DNA of 64,000 nt from Pseudomonas fluorescens. Its GTDB lineage: Bacteria > Pseudomonadota > Gammaproteobacteria > Pseudomonadales > Pseudomonadaceae. Below are positions 54,046 through 62,610 of this stretch, piece by piece. The notes beneath the pieces are model-generated. The model ran no database searches. It was not told the origin of the DNA and saw nothing but the letters and a program-made list of their open reading frames with translations. The stretch spans positions 226,318 through 290,317 of the forward strand of contig NZ_CABVHU010000010.1 in assembly GCF_902497855.1 (NCBI RefSeq). The letters run 5' to 3'. Each line of letters opens with the position of its first letter. Position 1 is the stretch's first letter. The position numbers were made by a program, and so were the translations under genes.

Positions 54046-55695
54046 ATGTTTAAAAAAATGAACACAGCCCTGCTGGGGCTCGCTTTGTCGATGGGGATCA
54101 CGTCCGTTCAGGCGGAAGAGGCAAAGAAGGTCGACGTGCTGCTGATTGGCGGCGGGATCATGAGCGCGACCCTGGGTGTGTGGCTCAACGAGCTGGAACC
54201 TGGCACTTCGATGGAAATGATCGAGCGCCTCGACGGCGTCGCCCAGGAAAGCTCCAACGGCTGGAACAACGCCGGTACCGGTCACTCCGCCCTGGCCGAG
54301 CTGAACTACACCCCGGAAGACGACAAAGGCAACGTGCAGATCCCGAAAGCCGTTGAAATCAACGAAGCCTTCCAGATCTCCCGTCAGTTCTGGGCCTGGC
54401 AGGTTCAGCAAGGCGTGCTGAAAAACCCGCGTTCGTTCATCAACTCCACGCCGCACATGAGCTTTGTGTGGGGCGACGACAACATCAAGTTCCTGAAAAA
54501 GCGCTACGAAGCCCTGCAAGCGAGCCCGCTGTTCGCCGGCATGCAGTACTCCGAAGACCCGGCTGTGATCAAGCAGTGGGTGCCGCTGATGATGGAAGGG
54601 CGTGACCCGAACCAGAAAATCGCCGCCACCTGGTCGCCGATCGGTACCGACGTCAACTTCGGCGAAATCACGCGCCAGTTCGTCGCGCACCTGCAAACCA
54701 CGCCGAAATTCGACCTGAAACTGTCCAGCGAAGTGCAGGACATCACCCGCAACGAAGACGGCAGCTGGCGCGTCAGCTACAAAAACCTCAAGGACGGCAA
54801 AAAATCCGAAACCGACGCCAAGTTCGTGTTCATCGGCGCCGGCGGCGGTGCCCTGCACCTGCTGCAGAAGTCCGGCATTCCTGAAGCCAGGGAATACGCA
54901 GGCTTCCCGGTAGGCGGCTCGTTCCTCGTCACCGAAAACCCGACCCTCGCCGAACAACACCTGGCCAAGGCCTACGGCAAAGCCTCGGTCGGCGCACCGC
55001 CGATGTCGGTGCCGCACCTGGACACCCGTGTCCTCGACGGCAAGCGCGTCATCCTGTTTGGCCCATTTGCGACCTTCAGCACCAAGTTCCTCAAGGAAGG
55101 CTCGTACCTGGACCTGCTGAGCACCACCACCACGCACAACGTGTGGCCAATGACCAAGGTCGGCATCAAGGAATACCCGCTGGTCGAGTACCTGGCCGGT
55201 CAACTGATGCTGTCGGACGAAGACCGCCTCGACGCCCTGAAGGAGTACTTCCCGAACGCCAAGGCCGAAGACTGGCGCCTGTGGCAAGCCGGCCAGCGCG
55301 TGCAGATCATCAAGCGTGACGAAGCCGCCGGTGGCGTGCTGAAGCTGGGTACCGAGATCGTCGCTTCGCAAGACGGCAGCATCGCTGGTTTGCTGGGTGC
55401 GTCGCCGGGCGCTTCGACGGCTGCGCCGATCATGCTGACCGTGCTGCAGAAGGTGTTCAAGGATAAGGTGGCTTCGCCGGCTTGGCAGGAGAAGTTGCAT
55501 CAGATCGTGCCGAGTTATGGCACGCAGTTGAATGGTAGTCCGGAGAAGGTGGCTGAGGAGTGGGCTTACACTGCCAAGGTGTTGGAGCTGACTCCGCCGC
55601 CGGTGATTGGTCAGGCTGCAGTTCCTGCTGTGCCTGCCGCTGCTGAACAGCCGAAGGCTGTGAAAGAGAATGCTGCGAGTGATATGGCTTTGTAA
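54046..55695 (+). CDS. mqo: Malate:quinone oxidoreductase with N-terminal signal sequence
   Basis: A 549-residue FAD enzyme oxidising malate to oxaloacetate and reducing the quinone pool. The FAD motif L-I-G-G-G-I-M-S-A-T is preceded by a signal-peptide-like segment (L-L-G-L-A-L-S-M-G-I-T, then V-Q-A-E-E). Other motifs are S-S-N-G-W-N-N-A-G-T-G-H-S-A and F-G-P-F-A-T-F-S. A Pro/Ala-rich tail ends the protein. The ATG at 54046 has AGGTG six bases upstream. A strong terminator follows. Confidence 0.95.
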   Translation: MFKKMNTALLGLALSMGITSVQAEEAKKVDVLLIGGGIMSATLGVWLNELEPGTSMEMIERLDGVAQESSNGWNNAGTGHSALAELNYTPEDDKGNVQIPKAVEINEAFQISRQFWAWQVQQGVLKNPRSFINSTPHMSFVWGDDNIKFLKKRYEALQASPLFAGMQYSEDPAVIKQWVPLMMEGRDPNQKIAATWSPIGTDVNFGEITRQFVAHLQTTPKFDLKLSSEVQDITRNEDGSWRVSYKNLKDGKKSETDAKFVFIGAGGGALHLLQKSGIPEAREYAGFPVGGSFLVTENPTLAEQHLAKAYGKASVGAPPMSVPHLDTRVLDGKRVILFGPFATFSTKFLKEGSYLDLLSTTTTHNVWPMTKVGIKEYPLVEYLAGQLMLSDEDRLDALKEYFPNAKAEDWRLWQAGQRVQIIKRDEAAGGVLKLGTEIVASQDGSIAGLLGASPGASTAAPIMLTVLQKVFKDKVASPAWQEKLHQIVPSYGTQLNGSPEKVAEEWAYTAKVLELTPPPVIGQAAVPAVPAAAEQPKAVKENAASDMAL

Positions 55696-55713
55696 GTAAA
55701 AAAGCTGTTTGGA

Positions 55714-55749
55714 AGCCCGCTGAACCGGTGACGGTCAGCGGGCTTTTTT
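55714..55749 (+). terminator. Intrinsic terminator of mqo
   Basis: AGCCCGCTGA pairs with TCAGCGGGCT, followed by a run of six T. It lies 19 bp past the stop. Confidence 0.9.
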
Positions 55750-56083
55750 GTGGGTGTTAGTTTTTTTGATATTTGAGCATCTGAATAACAGCTGCCGGCC
55801 CATGCATAAATTTTCACATCTGGATGCGATGTAATAACAATAAAATACTGAATTCAGGTGTCAGGCTGTGCAAGTAAGATACTTCCTACAGATGTCGTGA
55901 AGTTTAGCGTGTGAAACTTCCTTTGTTCACAAATGGACCTTGAAATTTTTCCAGGTTTTATTGTTTTAAGAAAACCGTTTGATATAAGGTGAATGATTAG
56001 AAGTTTCCGCGCTGTTTGATACCAGGTTCATGTCTGTGGCCATCAGCTTCGCCAGTACTTCGTCCTTGTCAGGAAGACACAGA
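55750..56083. other. AT-rich gene-free leader of the toxin module
   Basis: The composition drops sharply after the mqo terminator (many A/T runs), marking the left edge of the toxin/immunity island and a likely MvaT-type target. No mobile-element ends are visible. Confidence 0.45.
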
Positions 56084-57439
56084 ATGGCGCTTTGGAACAT
56101 CGTGCCCACATGGTTTGAAATAGAAGATCGGATAACTCACGACATGGGCTATCAGGGAGGACACTCCCGTATTCACCTCAATGAATACAAGTCCTCCATA
56201 AGCCTGAATATTCGGCGAATCCACGGCATCAGGACGGCATTCACTCGAGCAGAGTGGGAGGCCGCCAATTCCTTGAGGCAACGCTTCCACGACCTCGACA
56301 TCGCCAGCGTCCTGAACGAACTGATCAGCGTCGTTAATCAAATGGCAATGATCGTTGCCGGCAGTGTCCTGGCAGGCGGCGCAATGGGTGCCGGCGTAGG
56401 CGCGTTTGCAGGAGGCGCGGGCGCCATCCCGTTGGGGATGGCTGGCGCTGCAATGGGCTTGCAAGTCAGCGCCTGGATACTGGGAGCACTCGGCCTGGTT
56501 TCCGTTGCCGAGTTTTTCGTCGAGGGCCTGCCGCGCATTGGCGAGTACTACCTGGATGGCATCAACATCGCGTGGAGAGGGACACAGGGCGATGAGGGAT
56601 TAAATCCCTACAGCCATGATGATCCTTTTGCCATAGACCGGGCCGCCCAGCACATCGCACGGGGACATGAGGAAGTCGTCATCCTCTTGCTCGGAGCAAT
56701 CGTTGAGTACCTCATGCGAGGGCGAGGCAATGCCCACGTTCTTGCCAGTCAGATGCGAGCAAGCTCCAAATGTGCGCGACTGGGGCAGTGGATGCTCAAG
56801 CATGAAGAAGCACTAAAAAAACATCCGGACCTGCAACCGCCGAAACCACGAAGAGGCGCATTTGCACCGCAAGAATCGACGTCACCTACTCCTCGCCAAC
56901 CCGATCACCCTTCTCCGAAAAAACCGGTGGGCATGCCAGAGCACAAGGTGCCATGCTTTAACGTGAACAAGATGCACGCAGGGAAGATCCCGGAATTTGA
57001 TCGGCAACTGGCAGGGCAGGAAAAAGGGCTCAATGATCTGAGTGTTGATGAGTATTTGAAAGGAAGGGAGGCGTTCACGGCGAAGAACGTTGTGAGGGAT
57101 CCGAAGGTTGCTGCAACAGCGCGAAAAAAACTCAGCCAAGAGATGGAGGTTGAGCTCCGCGACAAACTGAGGGCAGAAGGTGTATTACCCGAACAGGCAA
57201 AAACCTTGGCCAAGGATATGACTTCGCGAAAAATGGCAACGTTAGCCGCTTTACATAATCCCGACCTGTTTGCAGGAGGAAAGGACATCATCAGTGATTT
57301 TGGTGATCGACGTATCAATGCAAGCATAGGGCCCCAGTGGCCTAGCCGCATAGGTGGTCTGGATGCTGCCGCTAATGATGTGCCCGAGGCTATGCGCGGC
57401 GCCACAAAAATGAGTGCAAAACTTGAAAGATGCAAATAA
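56084..57439 (+). CDS. Tde-like type VI effector: glycine-zipper N-terminus and Ntox15 DNase
   Basis: A 451-residue protein. The N-terminal part (F-E-I-E-D-R-I-T-H-D-M-G-Y...) leads into a glycine zipper/membrane segment at about 91-140. A Pro-rich linker (~265-285) is followed by an Ntox15 domain with its HxxD site His391-Asp394 in L-H-N-P-D-L-F-A-G-G and the G-D-R-R-I-N-A-S-I-G motif. This is the architecture of Agrobacterium Tde1, a DNase effector whose glycine zipper aids delivery. The ATG at 56084 has AGGAAG seven bases upstream; an ATG at 56030 is possible. No VgrG, PAAR or secretion genes are nearby. Confidence 0.85.
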   Translation: MALWNIVPTWFEIEDRITHDMGYQGGHSRIHLNEYKSSISLNIRRIHGIRTAFTRAEWEAANSLRQRFHDLDIASVLNELISVVNQMAMIVAGSVLAGGAMGAGVGAFAGGAGAIPLGMAGAAMGLQVSAWILGALGLVSVAEFFVEGLPRIGEYYLDGINIAWRGTQGDEGLNPYSHDDPFAIDRAAQHIARGHEEVVILLLGAIVEYLMRGRGNAHVLASQMRASSKCARLGQWMLKHEEALKKHPDLQPPKPRRGAFAPQESTSPTPRQPDHPSPKKPVGMPEHKVPCFNVNKMHAGKIPEFDRQLAGQEKGLNDLSVDEYLKGREAFTAKNVVRDPKVAATARKKLSQEMEVELRDKLRAEGVLPEQAKTLAKDMTSRKMATLAALHNPDLFAGGKDIISDFGDRRINASIGPQWPSRIGGLDAAANDVPEAMRGATKMSAKLERCK

Positions 57440-57449
57440 GGAGTTGGCT

Positions 57450-58067
57450 TTGGACGAAGATTATGCTTTTTTTATCAAACAGTTCGGCGCTCCAACCACA
57501 CGCCAGGAAGTTCCGGAATCGAGCGTGGCTCGGTATGAAAACAAACTTCCCGGACAATTGATCGAGTATTGGAAAGAGTTTGGGTGGTGCGGATACGGGG
57601 ACGGGTTGTTTTGGACGGTCAACCCTCAGGAGTACGAAGCCGTACTGGCGCAGTGGTTGGTTGATACAGAGCTTTATCACCAAGATAACTACTATGTTAT
57701 TGCACGTAGTGCATTTGGTGATCTTTATGTGTGGGGAGAAAAAAGCGGGTATTGCGTGACGATCGCTGCTTATATGGCACGTTTCTCCACCCGTGTCTCC
57801 ATTTTTACAGGTGAGAAACTTGATTTTGGGGTGCGTGTGTTTTTTTCATCCATGGATCCCGATTATAACGACTTGGATTTTTTGTTTAAACCGGCTGTGG
57901 AGAAGTTAGGCAAACTTAAAGCTGACGAAATGTATGGGCTGGTGCCTGCTTTGGCTCTCGGTGGATCGATAGATTTAGAGCATGTTGAAAAGGTTAAAAC
58001 GATAGAACACTTGGAGTTTTTGTCTCAACTGTCGCCACTTACCGACTGGGACTTTCCGAAAATTTGA
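57450..58067 (+). CDS. GAD-like/DUF1851 immunity protein for the DNase
   Basis: A 205-residue protein with an N-terminal GAD-like domain (F-I-K-Q-F-G-A-P, P-G-Q-L-I-E-Y-W-K-E-F-G-W-C-G-Y-G-D-G-L-F-W) and a DUF1851-type C-terminal part, the layout of Tdi1-like immunity proteins. AAGGAG lies six bases before a TTG codon at 57450, which I take as the start; a GTG at 57414 inside the toxin gene is the alternative. It follows the toxin stop by 10 bp and should neutralise the cognate DNase. Confidence 0.82.
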   Translation: MDEDYAFFIKQFGAPTTRQEVPESSVARYENKLPGQLIEYWKEFGWCGYGDGLFWTVNPQEYEAVLAQWLVDTELYHQDNYYVIARSAFGDLYVWGEKSGYCVTIAAYMARFSTRVSIFTGEKLDFGVRVFFSSMDPDYNDLDFLFKPAVEKLGKLKADEMYGLVPALALGGSIDLEHVEKVKTIEHLEFLSQLSPLTDWDFPKI

Positions 58068-58238
58068 AACATCATAGCTGCCGCAAAGTGGTAGCACGAA
58101 TGTCTCGGAGATTTCCTACAAGCCAATAGGCTTGCCTCTCGGAAGTCCCCTCGCTAATCTTCCGCCGTCGCTGCCAAGGCAGCGATCGGGTGTGGTAGCC
58201 CGTATATCTCATAGGAACCCCTTCCATTGGAGTTCCAG

Positions 58239-58550
58239 ATGCTCAACGACAACGCTAAGACGTCCCATACCACAGAGTCACCAAAATTCGATCCAGAGTC
58301 TCCATCCCGCAAGCCAGCCATGGCCGAGCGTCGTCCCAATCCCATCTTCACCATTGTCCCCACCGTAAATAGCGAGACCCTCCTGGTTCACGCCTGTGAA
58401 ACCCTTGCCTCAGCCAGTGTCATGGCCAGTGAATTGGCGTTTATCCTTGAAGGTCCTAAATGTAATTTGGCGTTGGCGATTCAGCAGATGATTTCGTTGG
58501 CGGAGTTGTCGGTGAATCGGGTGTTGGATCAGGTTGATCCGCAGGAGTAG
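58239..58550 (+). CDS. DUF6124 (formerly DUF3077) small protein
   Basis: A 103-residue protein with a disordered N-terminus and the conserved block N-P-I-F-T-I-V-P-T-V, then E-T-L-A-S-A-S-V-M-A-S-E-L-A-F and a C-terminal helix. This is a Pseudomonas-specific family that often occurs in many copies per genome; its function is unknown. GGAG lies six bases before the ATG. Confidence 0.8.
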   Translation: MLNDNAKTSHTTESPKFDPESPSRKPAMAERRPNPIFTIVPTVNSETLLVHACETLASASVMASELAFILEGPKCNLALAIQQMISLAELSVNRVLDQVDPQE

Positions 58551-58620
58551 GTGAGGTTCAAGACTGTATCTACAGGGAGAAGAGTACGGTCGATATGGAT
58601 AGGTTGGCTGCCAGGACGCT

Positions 58621-58643
58621 TTCGCTGGCAAGCCAGCTCCTAC
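58621..58643 (-). repeat. Single REP arm
   Basis: GCTGGCAAGCCAGCTCCTAC, a solitary arm in the same orientation as the next one at 58692. Confidence 0.8.
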
Positions 58644-58691
58644 AGTTGGATTGCGTGCGGACTGGAGAGCCAGGCCAGCCATCAGGACGCC

Positions 58692-58715
58692 ATCGCGGGC
58701 AAGCCACGCTCCCAC
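58692..58715 (-). repeat. Degenerate single REP arm
   Basis: The arm ends in CACGCTCCCAC, a diverged form of the GAGC-type arm. It does not pair with its neighbour to form a REPIN. Confidence 0.6.
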
Positions 58716-58887
58716 AGGGGCCGGGTGCGACAGCATTGTTTAGGGTGTCATCGAGCTTGGGGGAATCTGATCTGTATTTTCCTGCGCCATCTGCCGCTGT
58801 AATGCACAGCGCCAGCGGCTCACAATGACGGCACGGTTCGCAGTGTCGCCAGCTACTGCACCGCAAACTCATAACGTAGGAGGCCCC

Positions 58888-58971
58888 ATGGGCAAGATGG
58901 CATTTTTCCTCGGTGGATTTCTGGTGTTGACCATTTTGATCGGCGCCCTTGCCACCATCTCTCCCGTTTAG
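58888..58971 (+). CDS. 27-residue hydrophobic membrane peptide
   Basis: A complete short frame encodes M-G-K-M-A-F-F-L-G-G-F-L-V-L-T-I-L-I-G then A-L-A-T-I-S-P-V: a Lys-headed single transmembrane helix. A near-perfect ribosome site, AGGAGG, lies four bases before the ATG, better than most genes here. It converges on the AbrB-family gene with a 24 bp gap. It could be a small regulatory membrane protein; it has no toxin-like antisense RNA that I can see. Confidence 0.65.
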   Translation: MGKMAFFLGGFLVLTILIGALATISPV

Positions 58972-58995
58972 TCCTTCCCGCAGTGCCGCCGCCGA

Positions 58996-60012
58996 TCAAA
59001 CTTCCCGCCAGCGCCGCGCCTGAATCAGCAATGCAGGCGCGAAGTGCAGCATGACCATCCGCACCAGATGATGAGTCAGGATAAACACCACGTTCAGCCC
59101 GCCACTGAAAGCGACAAGGGTGATGGTCTCGATGGCGCCAGGCATGTACGCCAACCACAACGTCAAGGGATCGCCGCCCAGCACCCGCCCGGCCACGCCG
59201 GCAAAGGCCGCCGCGATCAGCAGCATGATTGATACGGACATCAGCCCGGCGCGACCGTGGCGGATGAGTTCCGTCAGCGGGATGTCCTTGAACTTCGAGC
59301 CAATCAACACACCCAGCAGGACAACGGCACTGTCGACACTCCATTGCGGCATGTGGAAGGTTTGCAGATAGCCCATCTTGATGTAGACGCCGGTGACGAC
59401 AATCGCGGTGAGCATGAAGGGTGCGGGAACGCCGATACGCAGCAGCAAACGGCCGAGCACCATGCTCAAGGCGATCAGCGACAGCAGGGTCAGTGCCGTA
59501 TCCGTGCCCAGCGGAGGGCTCTCGGCGACCAGCGCGGCGGTCTGCGCGGGAATGCAAAAACTGACCAGCACGGTGATCGTCAGCAGGCGGACCAGGTGCA
59601 CGACGATCACTTTGCCGGACGCGCGTTCGGACTCCAGCAAGTCGAACACGGCGGCGAGGGCGCCGGGGTAGACGGCCAGCAGGCTGTCCTTGCGGTTCCA
59701 TCCCGAGACCCTGAGCAGCCAGAAACCGGCCACGGCGCTCTGGACTGCCAGGGCCAGCAGCATGAACCCCAGGCTGGGCAGCATGGTCGCCGCCGTTTGG
59801 CTGTCCCACGACTTGAACATCAGGCCGGTTGCGACTCCCAGGACAATCTGCACGTAGCCGAGGCTGAGGGGCAGGGTGGGCGAAAAACGCAGGTTGCTGG
59901 CGAACAATGCGGTCGCGAGTATCGAGCCCAGCAACAGGCCATGGGGGATACCGGCGTACTGCAGCGCGATACCGACGCTGATGGCGATCAGCAAGCAGAA
60001 GAGGGTTTTCAT
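58996..60012 (-). CDS. AbrB-family (YkkC-unrelated) membrane protein, duplicated fold
   Basis: A 338-residue protein with about ten helices and an internal duplication: each half has G-I/V-x-x-G-L-L-L-G/L-G-S or P-G-A-L/I-x-x-V/I signatures (V-Y-P-G-A-L-A-A-V and Y-M-P-G-A-I-E-T-I). This is the PF05145 family, sometimes labelled AbrB regulator or ammonia-monooxygenase-like. It is a membrane protein, not the Bacillus transcription factor. Its substrate is unknown. Confidence 0.85.
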   Translation of the reverse strand: MKTLFCLLIAISVGIALQYAGIPHGLLLGSILATALFASNLRFSPTLPLSLGYVQIVLGVATGLMFKSWDSQTAATMLPSLGFMLLALAVQSAVAGFWLLRVSGWNRKDSLLAVYPGALAAVFDLLESERASGKVIVVHLVRLLTITVLVSFCIPAQTAALVAESPPLGTDTALTLLSLIALSMVLGRLLLRIGVPAPFMLTAIVVTGVYIKMGYLQTFHMPQWSVDSAVVLLGVLIGSKFKDIPLTELIRHGRAGLMSVSIMLLIAAAFAGVAGRVLGGDPLTLWLAYMPGAIETITLVAFSGGLNVVFILTHHLVRMVMLHFAPALLIQARRWREV

Positions 60013-60087
60013 GGGGCTGACGAATCGTCCTTAATTCTTGAAATAACCCAACGTTTGCATCGTAATGCTGTTCAGTTAACGACATTT

Positions 60088-60186
60088 GTAGGAGCGAGCT
60101 TGCTCGCGATGGTCGCTAACGATAACGCATGTTTGCTGGATAACACGCGATGCTCTGGAGTCCATCGCGAGCAAGCTCGCTCCTAC
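60088..60186. repeat. REPIN
   Basis: GTAGGAGCGAGCTTGCTCGC and its inverted copy flank a 53 bp centre, between katG and the AbrB-family gene. Confidence 0.9.
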
Positions 60187-60296
60187 AATGTCCAACGCTT
60201 GCATCGAGTTTTCTATCCGGGCACACACCTTTTCCCACTTAACGGCTTGAAGCGTCAAGTGCGTCGGGCTCAATGCGGAGACAGACCTCGCCAGCC

Positions 60297-60329
60297 AAAA
60301 AGCACAACGCCTCCACAGTGGGAGGCGTT
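60297..60329 (-). terminator. Intrinsic terminator of katG
   Basis: On the minus strand a perfect 9 bp stem AACGCCTCC/GGAGGCGTT with a 6-base loop is followed by GTGCTTTTT, 26 bp past the katG stop. Confidence 0.75.
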
Positions 60330-60354
60330 GCGGGTTTTCAGCAGTACCTTTCAA

Positions 60355-62610
60355 TTATTTGAGATCGAAGCGATCCAGGTTCATTACCTTGGTCCAGGCT
60401 GCAACGAAGTCTTTGACGAACTTCTCCTTCGAATCGCTGCTTGCATAGAATTCGGCCAATGCTCGCAGCTGCGAATTCGAACCGAAGACGAGATCGACAC
60501 GGGTCCCGGTCCACTTCACTTCACCGGTTTTACGATCCCTTGCTTCAAACTCCTCATTAGCCTCCGAGACCGGCTTCCATTCCACGCCCATATCCAGCAG
60601 GTTCTTGAAGAAGTCGTTGGTCAACGCTTCCGGCTGCTGGGTGAACACGCCGTGTTTGGTTTGTCCGGCGTTGATGTTCAACACGCGCAGGCCGCCCAGC
60701 AGCGCGGTCATCTCTGGCGCGCTGAGTGTCAGCTGTTGTGCCTTGTCGATCAGCAAGGCCTCGGCGGGCACGCGGTAGCGGGACTTGAGGTAGTTGCGGA
60801 AACCATCGGCAATGGGCTCCAGGAAACCGAAGGATTCCACATCCGTCTGCTCTTGCGAGGCGTCCATCCGTCCTGGTGTGAACGGCACCGTGACGTCGTG
60901 GCCGGCATTTTTCGCCGCCTGCTCGATACCGGCGCTGCCGCCCAGGACAATCAGGTCCGCCAGCGAGATCTTCTTGCCGCCGCTGTTGAACTCGCTCTGG
61001 ATGCCCTCGAGTTTCGCCAGCACGTTCGCCAGTTGCTCAGGCTGGTTGGCCTGCCAGAATTTCTGCGGGGCCAGACGCAGGCGGCCACCGTTGGCGCCGC
61101 CGCGTTTGTCGGAACCGCGGAAGGTGGAAGCCGCCGCCCAGGCGGTTGATACCAGCTGCGAGACCGTCAGGCCCGACGCCAGCAGTTTGCTCTTGAGTGC
61201 GGCCACGTCGCTGTCGTCGACCAACGGATGGTCGACCGCTGGGATCGGGTCTTGCCACAGCAGCTCTTCGTTGGGCAGTTCCGGGCCGAGGTAGCGCGAC
61301 AGTGGACCCATGTCACGGTGGATCAGTTTGAACCAGGCGCGGGCGAACGCGTCAGCCAGTTGATCCGGATTCTCCAGGTAGCGCCGGGAGATCGGTTCAT
61401 AGATGGGGTCGAAGCGCAGCGACAGGTCGGTGGTCAGCATGGTCGGATTGCGCCGTTTCGACGGGTCGTGGGCATCGGGAATGATGCCGGCGCCGGCGCC
61501 GTCTTTCGCGACCCACTGGTTCGCCCCGGCCGGGCTTTTGCTCAGTTCCCACTCGAAACCGAACAGGTTCTCCAGGTAGTTGTTGCTCCACCGGGTGGGC
61601 GTGGTGGTCCAGGTCACTTCCAGGCCGCTGGTGATGGTGTCGCCGCCTTTGCCGGTGCCGAAGGTGCTCTTCCAGCCCAGGCCCTGTTGTTCGAGGCCGG
61701 CGGCTTCGGGTTCGGCGCCGACATTGTCGGCAGGCCCGGCACCATGGGTTTTGCCGAAGGCATGGCCACCGGCGATCAGCGCCACGGTTTCTTCATCGTT
61801 CATGGCCATGCGGGCGAAGGTTTCGCGGATGTCCTTCGCCGCGGCGAGTGGATCCGGGTTGCCCTCGGGGCCTTCCGGGTTGACGTAGATCAAACCCATC
61901 TGCACTGCAGCGAGCGGGTTTTCCAGGTTGCGCCCCTGCTCGGTGCGGCTCTCCTCGTTTTCCCCAGGTTCGGCCACCAGCGGGCCTTCGCCGGGCTCTT
62001 GCATGGGCTCGTTTTCCTTGCCGTAGCGGGTGTCGCCGCCCAGCCATTTGTTTTCCGAACCCCAGTAGACGTCTTCGTCCGGTTCCCAGACGTCCTTGCG
62101 ACCGCCGGAAAAACCGAAGGTCTTGAAGCCCATGGACTCCAGCGCGACGTTGCCGGTCAGGACGATCAGGTCAGCCCAAGAAATATTGCGGCCATATTTT
62201 TGCTTGATCGGCCACAGCAGCCGGCGCGCCTTGTCGAGGCTGACGTTGTCCGGCCAGCTGTTGAGTGGCGCGAAGCGCTGTTGACCGGAGCCCGCACCGC
62301 CGCGGCCATCACCGGTGCGATAGGTACCGGCGGCGTGCCAGGACATGCGAATGAAGAGGGGCCCGTAGTGACCGAAATCCGCCGGCCACCATTCTTGTGA
62401 ATCGGTCATCAGTGCGTTGAGGTCTTGCTTGAGCGCCGCAAAGTCCAGGCTTTTGAATGCTTCGGCGTAGTTGAAGCCTTCGTCCATGGGGTCGGTCAGG
62501 GACGAGTGCTGGTGCAGGATCTTCAGATTCAGTTGGTTCGGCCACCAGTCGCGGTTCGTCGTGCCACCGCCAGCGGCGTGGTTGAACGGGCATTTCGATT
62601 CGTTTGCCAT
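60355..62610 (-). CDS. katG: Catalase-peroxidase
   Basis: A 751-residue bifunctional haem enzyme with two homologous domains. The distal site is R-M-S-W-H-A-A-G-T-Y-R, the proximal histidine is in A-G-G-H-A-F-G-K-T-H-G, and the tyrosine and methionine of the Met-Tyr-Trp adduct lie in L-I-Y-V-N-P-E-G and F-A-R-M-A-M. It removes hydrogen peroxide in the cytoplasm. The ATG has AAGG about ten bases upstream. I see no clear OxyR site upstream. Confidence 0.97.
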   Translation of the reverse strand: MANESKCPFNHAAGGGTTNRDWWPNQLNLKILHQHSSLTDPMDEGFNYAEAFKSLDFAALKQDLNALMTDSQEWWPADFGHYGPLFIRMSWHAAGTYRTGDGRGGAGSGQQRFAPLNSWPDNVSLDKARRLLWPIKQKYGRNISWADLIVLTGNVALESMGFKTFGFSGGRKDVWEPDEDVYWGSENKWLGGDTRYGKENEPMQEPGEGPLVAEPGENEESRTEQGRNLENPLAAVQMGLIYVNPEGPEGNPDPLAAAKDIRETFARMAMNDEETVALIAGGHAFGKTHGAGPADNVGAEPEAAGLEQQGLGWKSTFGTGKGGDTITSGLEVTWTTTPTRWSNNYLENLFGFEWELSKSPAGANQWVAKDGAGAGIIPDAHDPSKRRNPTMLTTDLSLRFDPIYEPISRRYLENPDQLADAFARAWFKLIHRDMGPLSRYLGPELPNEELLWQDPIPAVDHPLVDDSDVAALKSKLLASGLTVSQLVSTAWAAASTFRGSDKRGGANGGRLRLAPQKFWQANQPEQLANVLAKLEGIQSEFNSGGKKISLADLIVLGGSAGIEQAAKNAGHDVTVPFTPGRMDASQEQTDVESFGFLEPIADGFRNYLKSRYRVPAEALLIDKAQQLTLSAPEMTALLGGLRVLNINAGQTKHGVFTQQPEALTNDFFKNLLDMGVEWKPVSEANEEFEARDRKTGEVKWTGTRVDLVFGSNSQLRALAEFYASSDSKEKFVKDFVAAWTKVMNLDRFDLK

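Noticed and set aside
59257..61149. Long plus-strand open frame (about 630 codons) antisense to the AbrB-family gene and katG
   Set aside because: It crosses two well-supported opposite-strand genes and a REPIN, has no ribosome site and a composition typical of GC-rich antisense frames.
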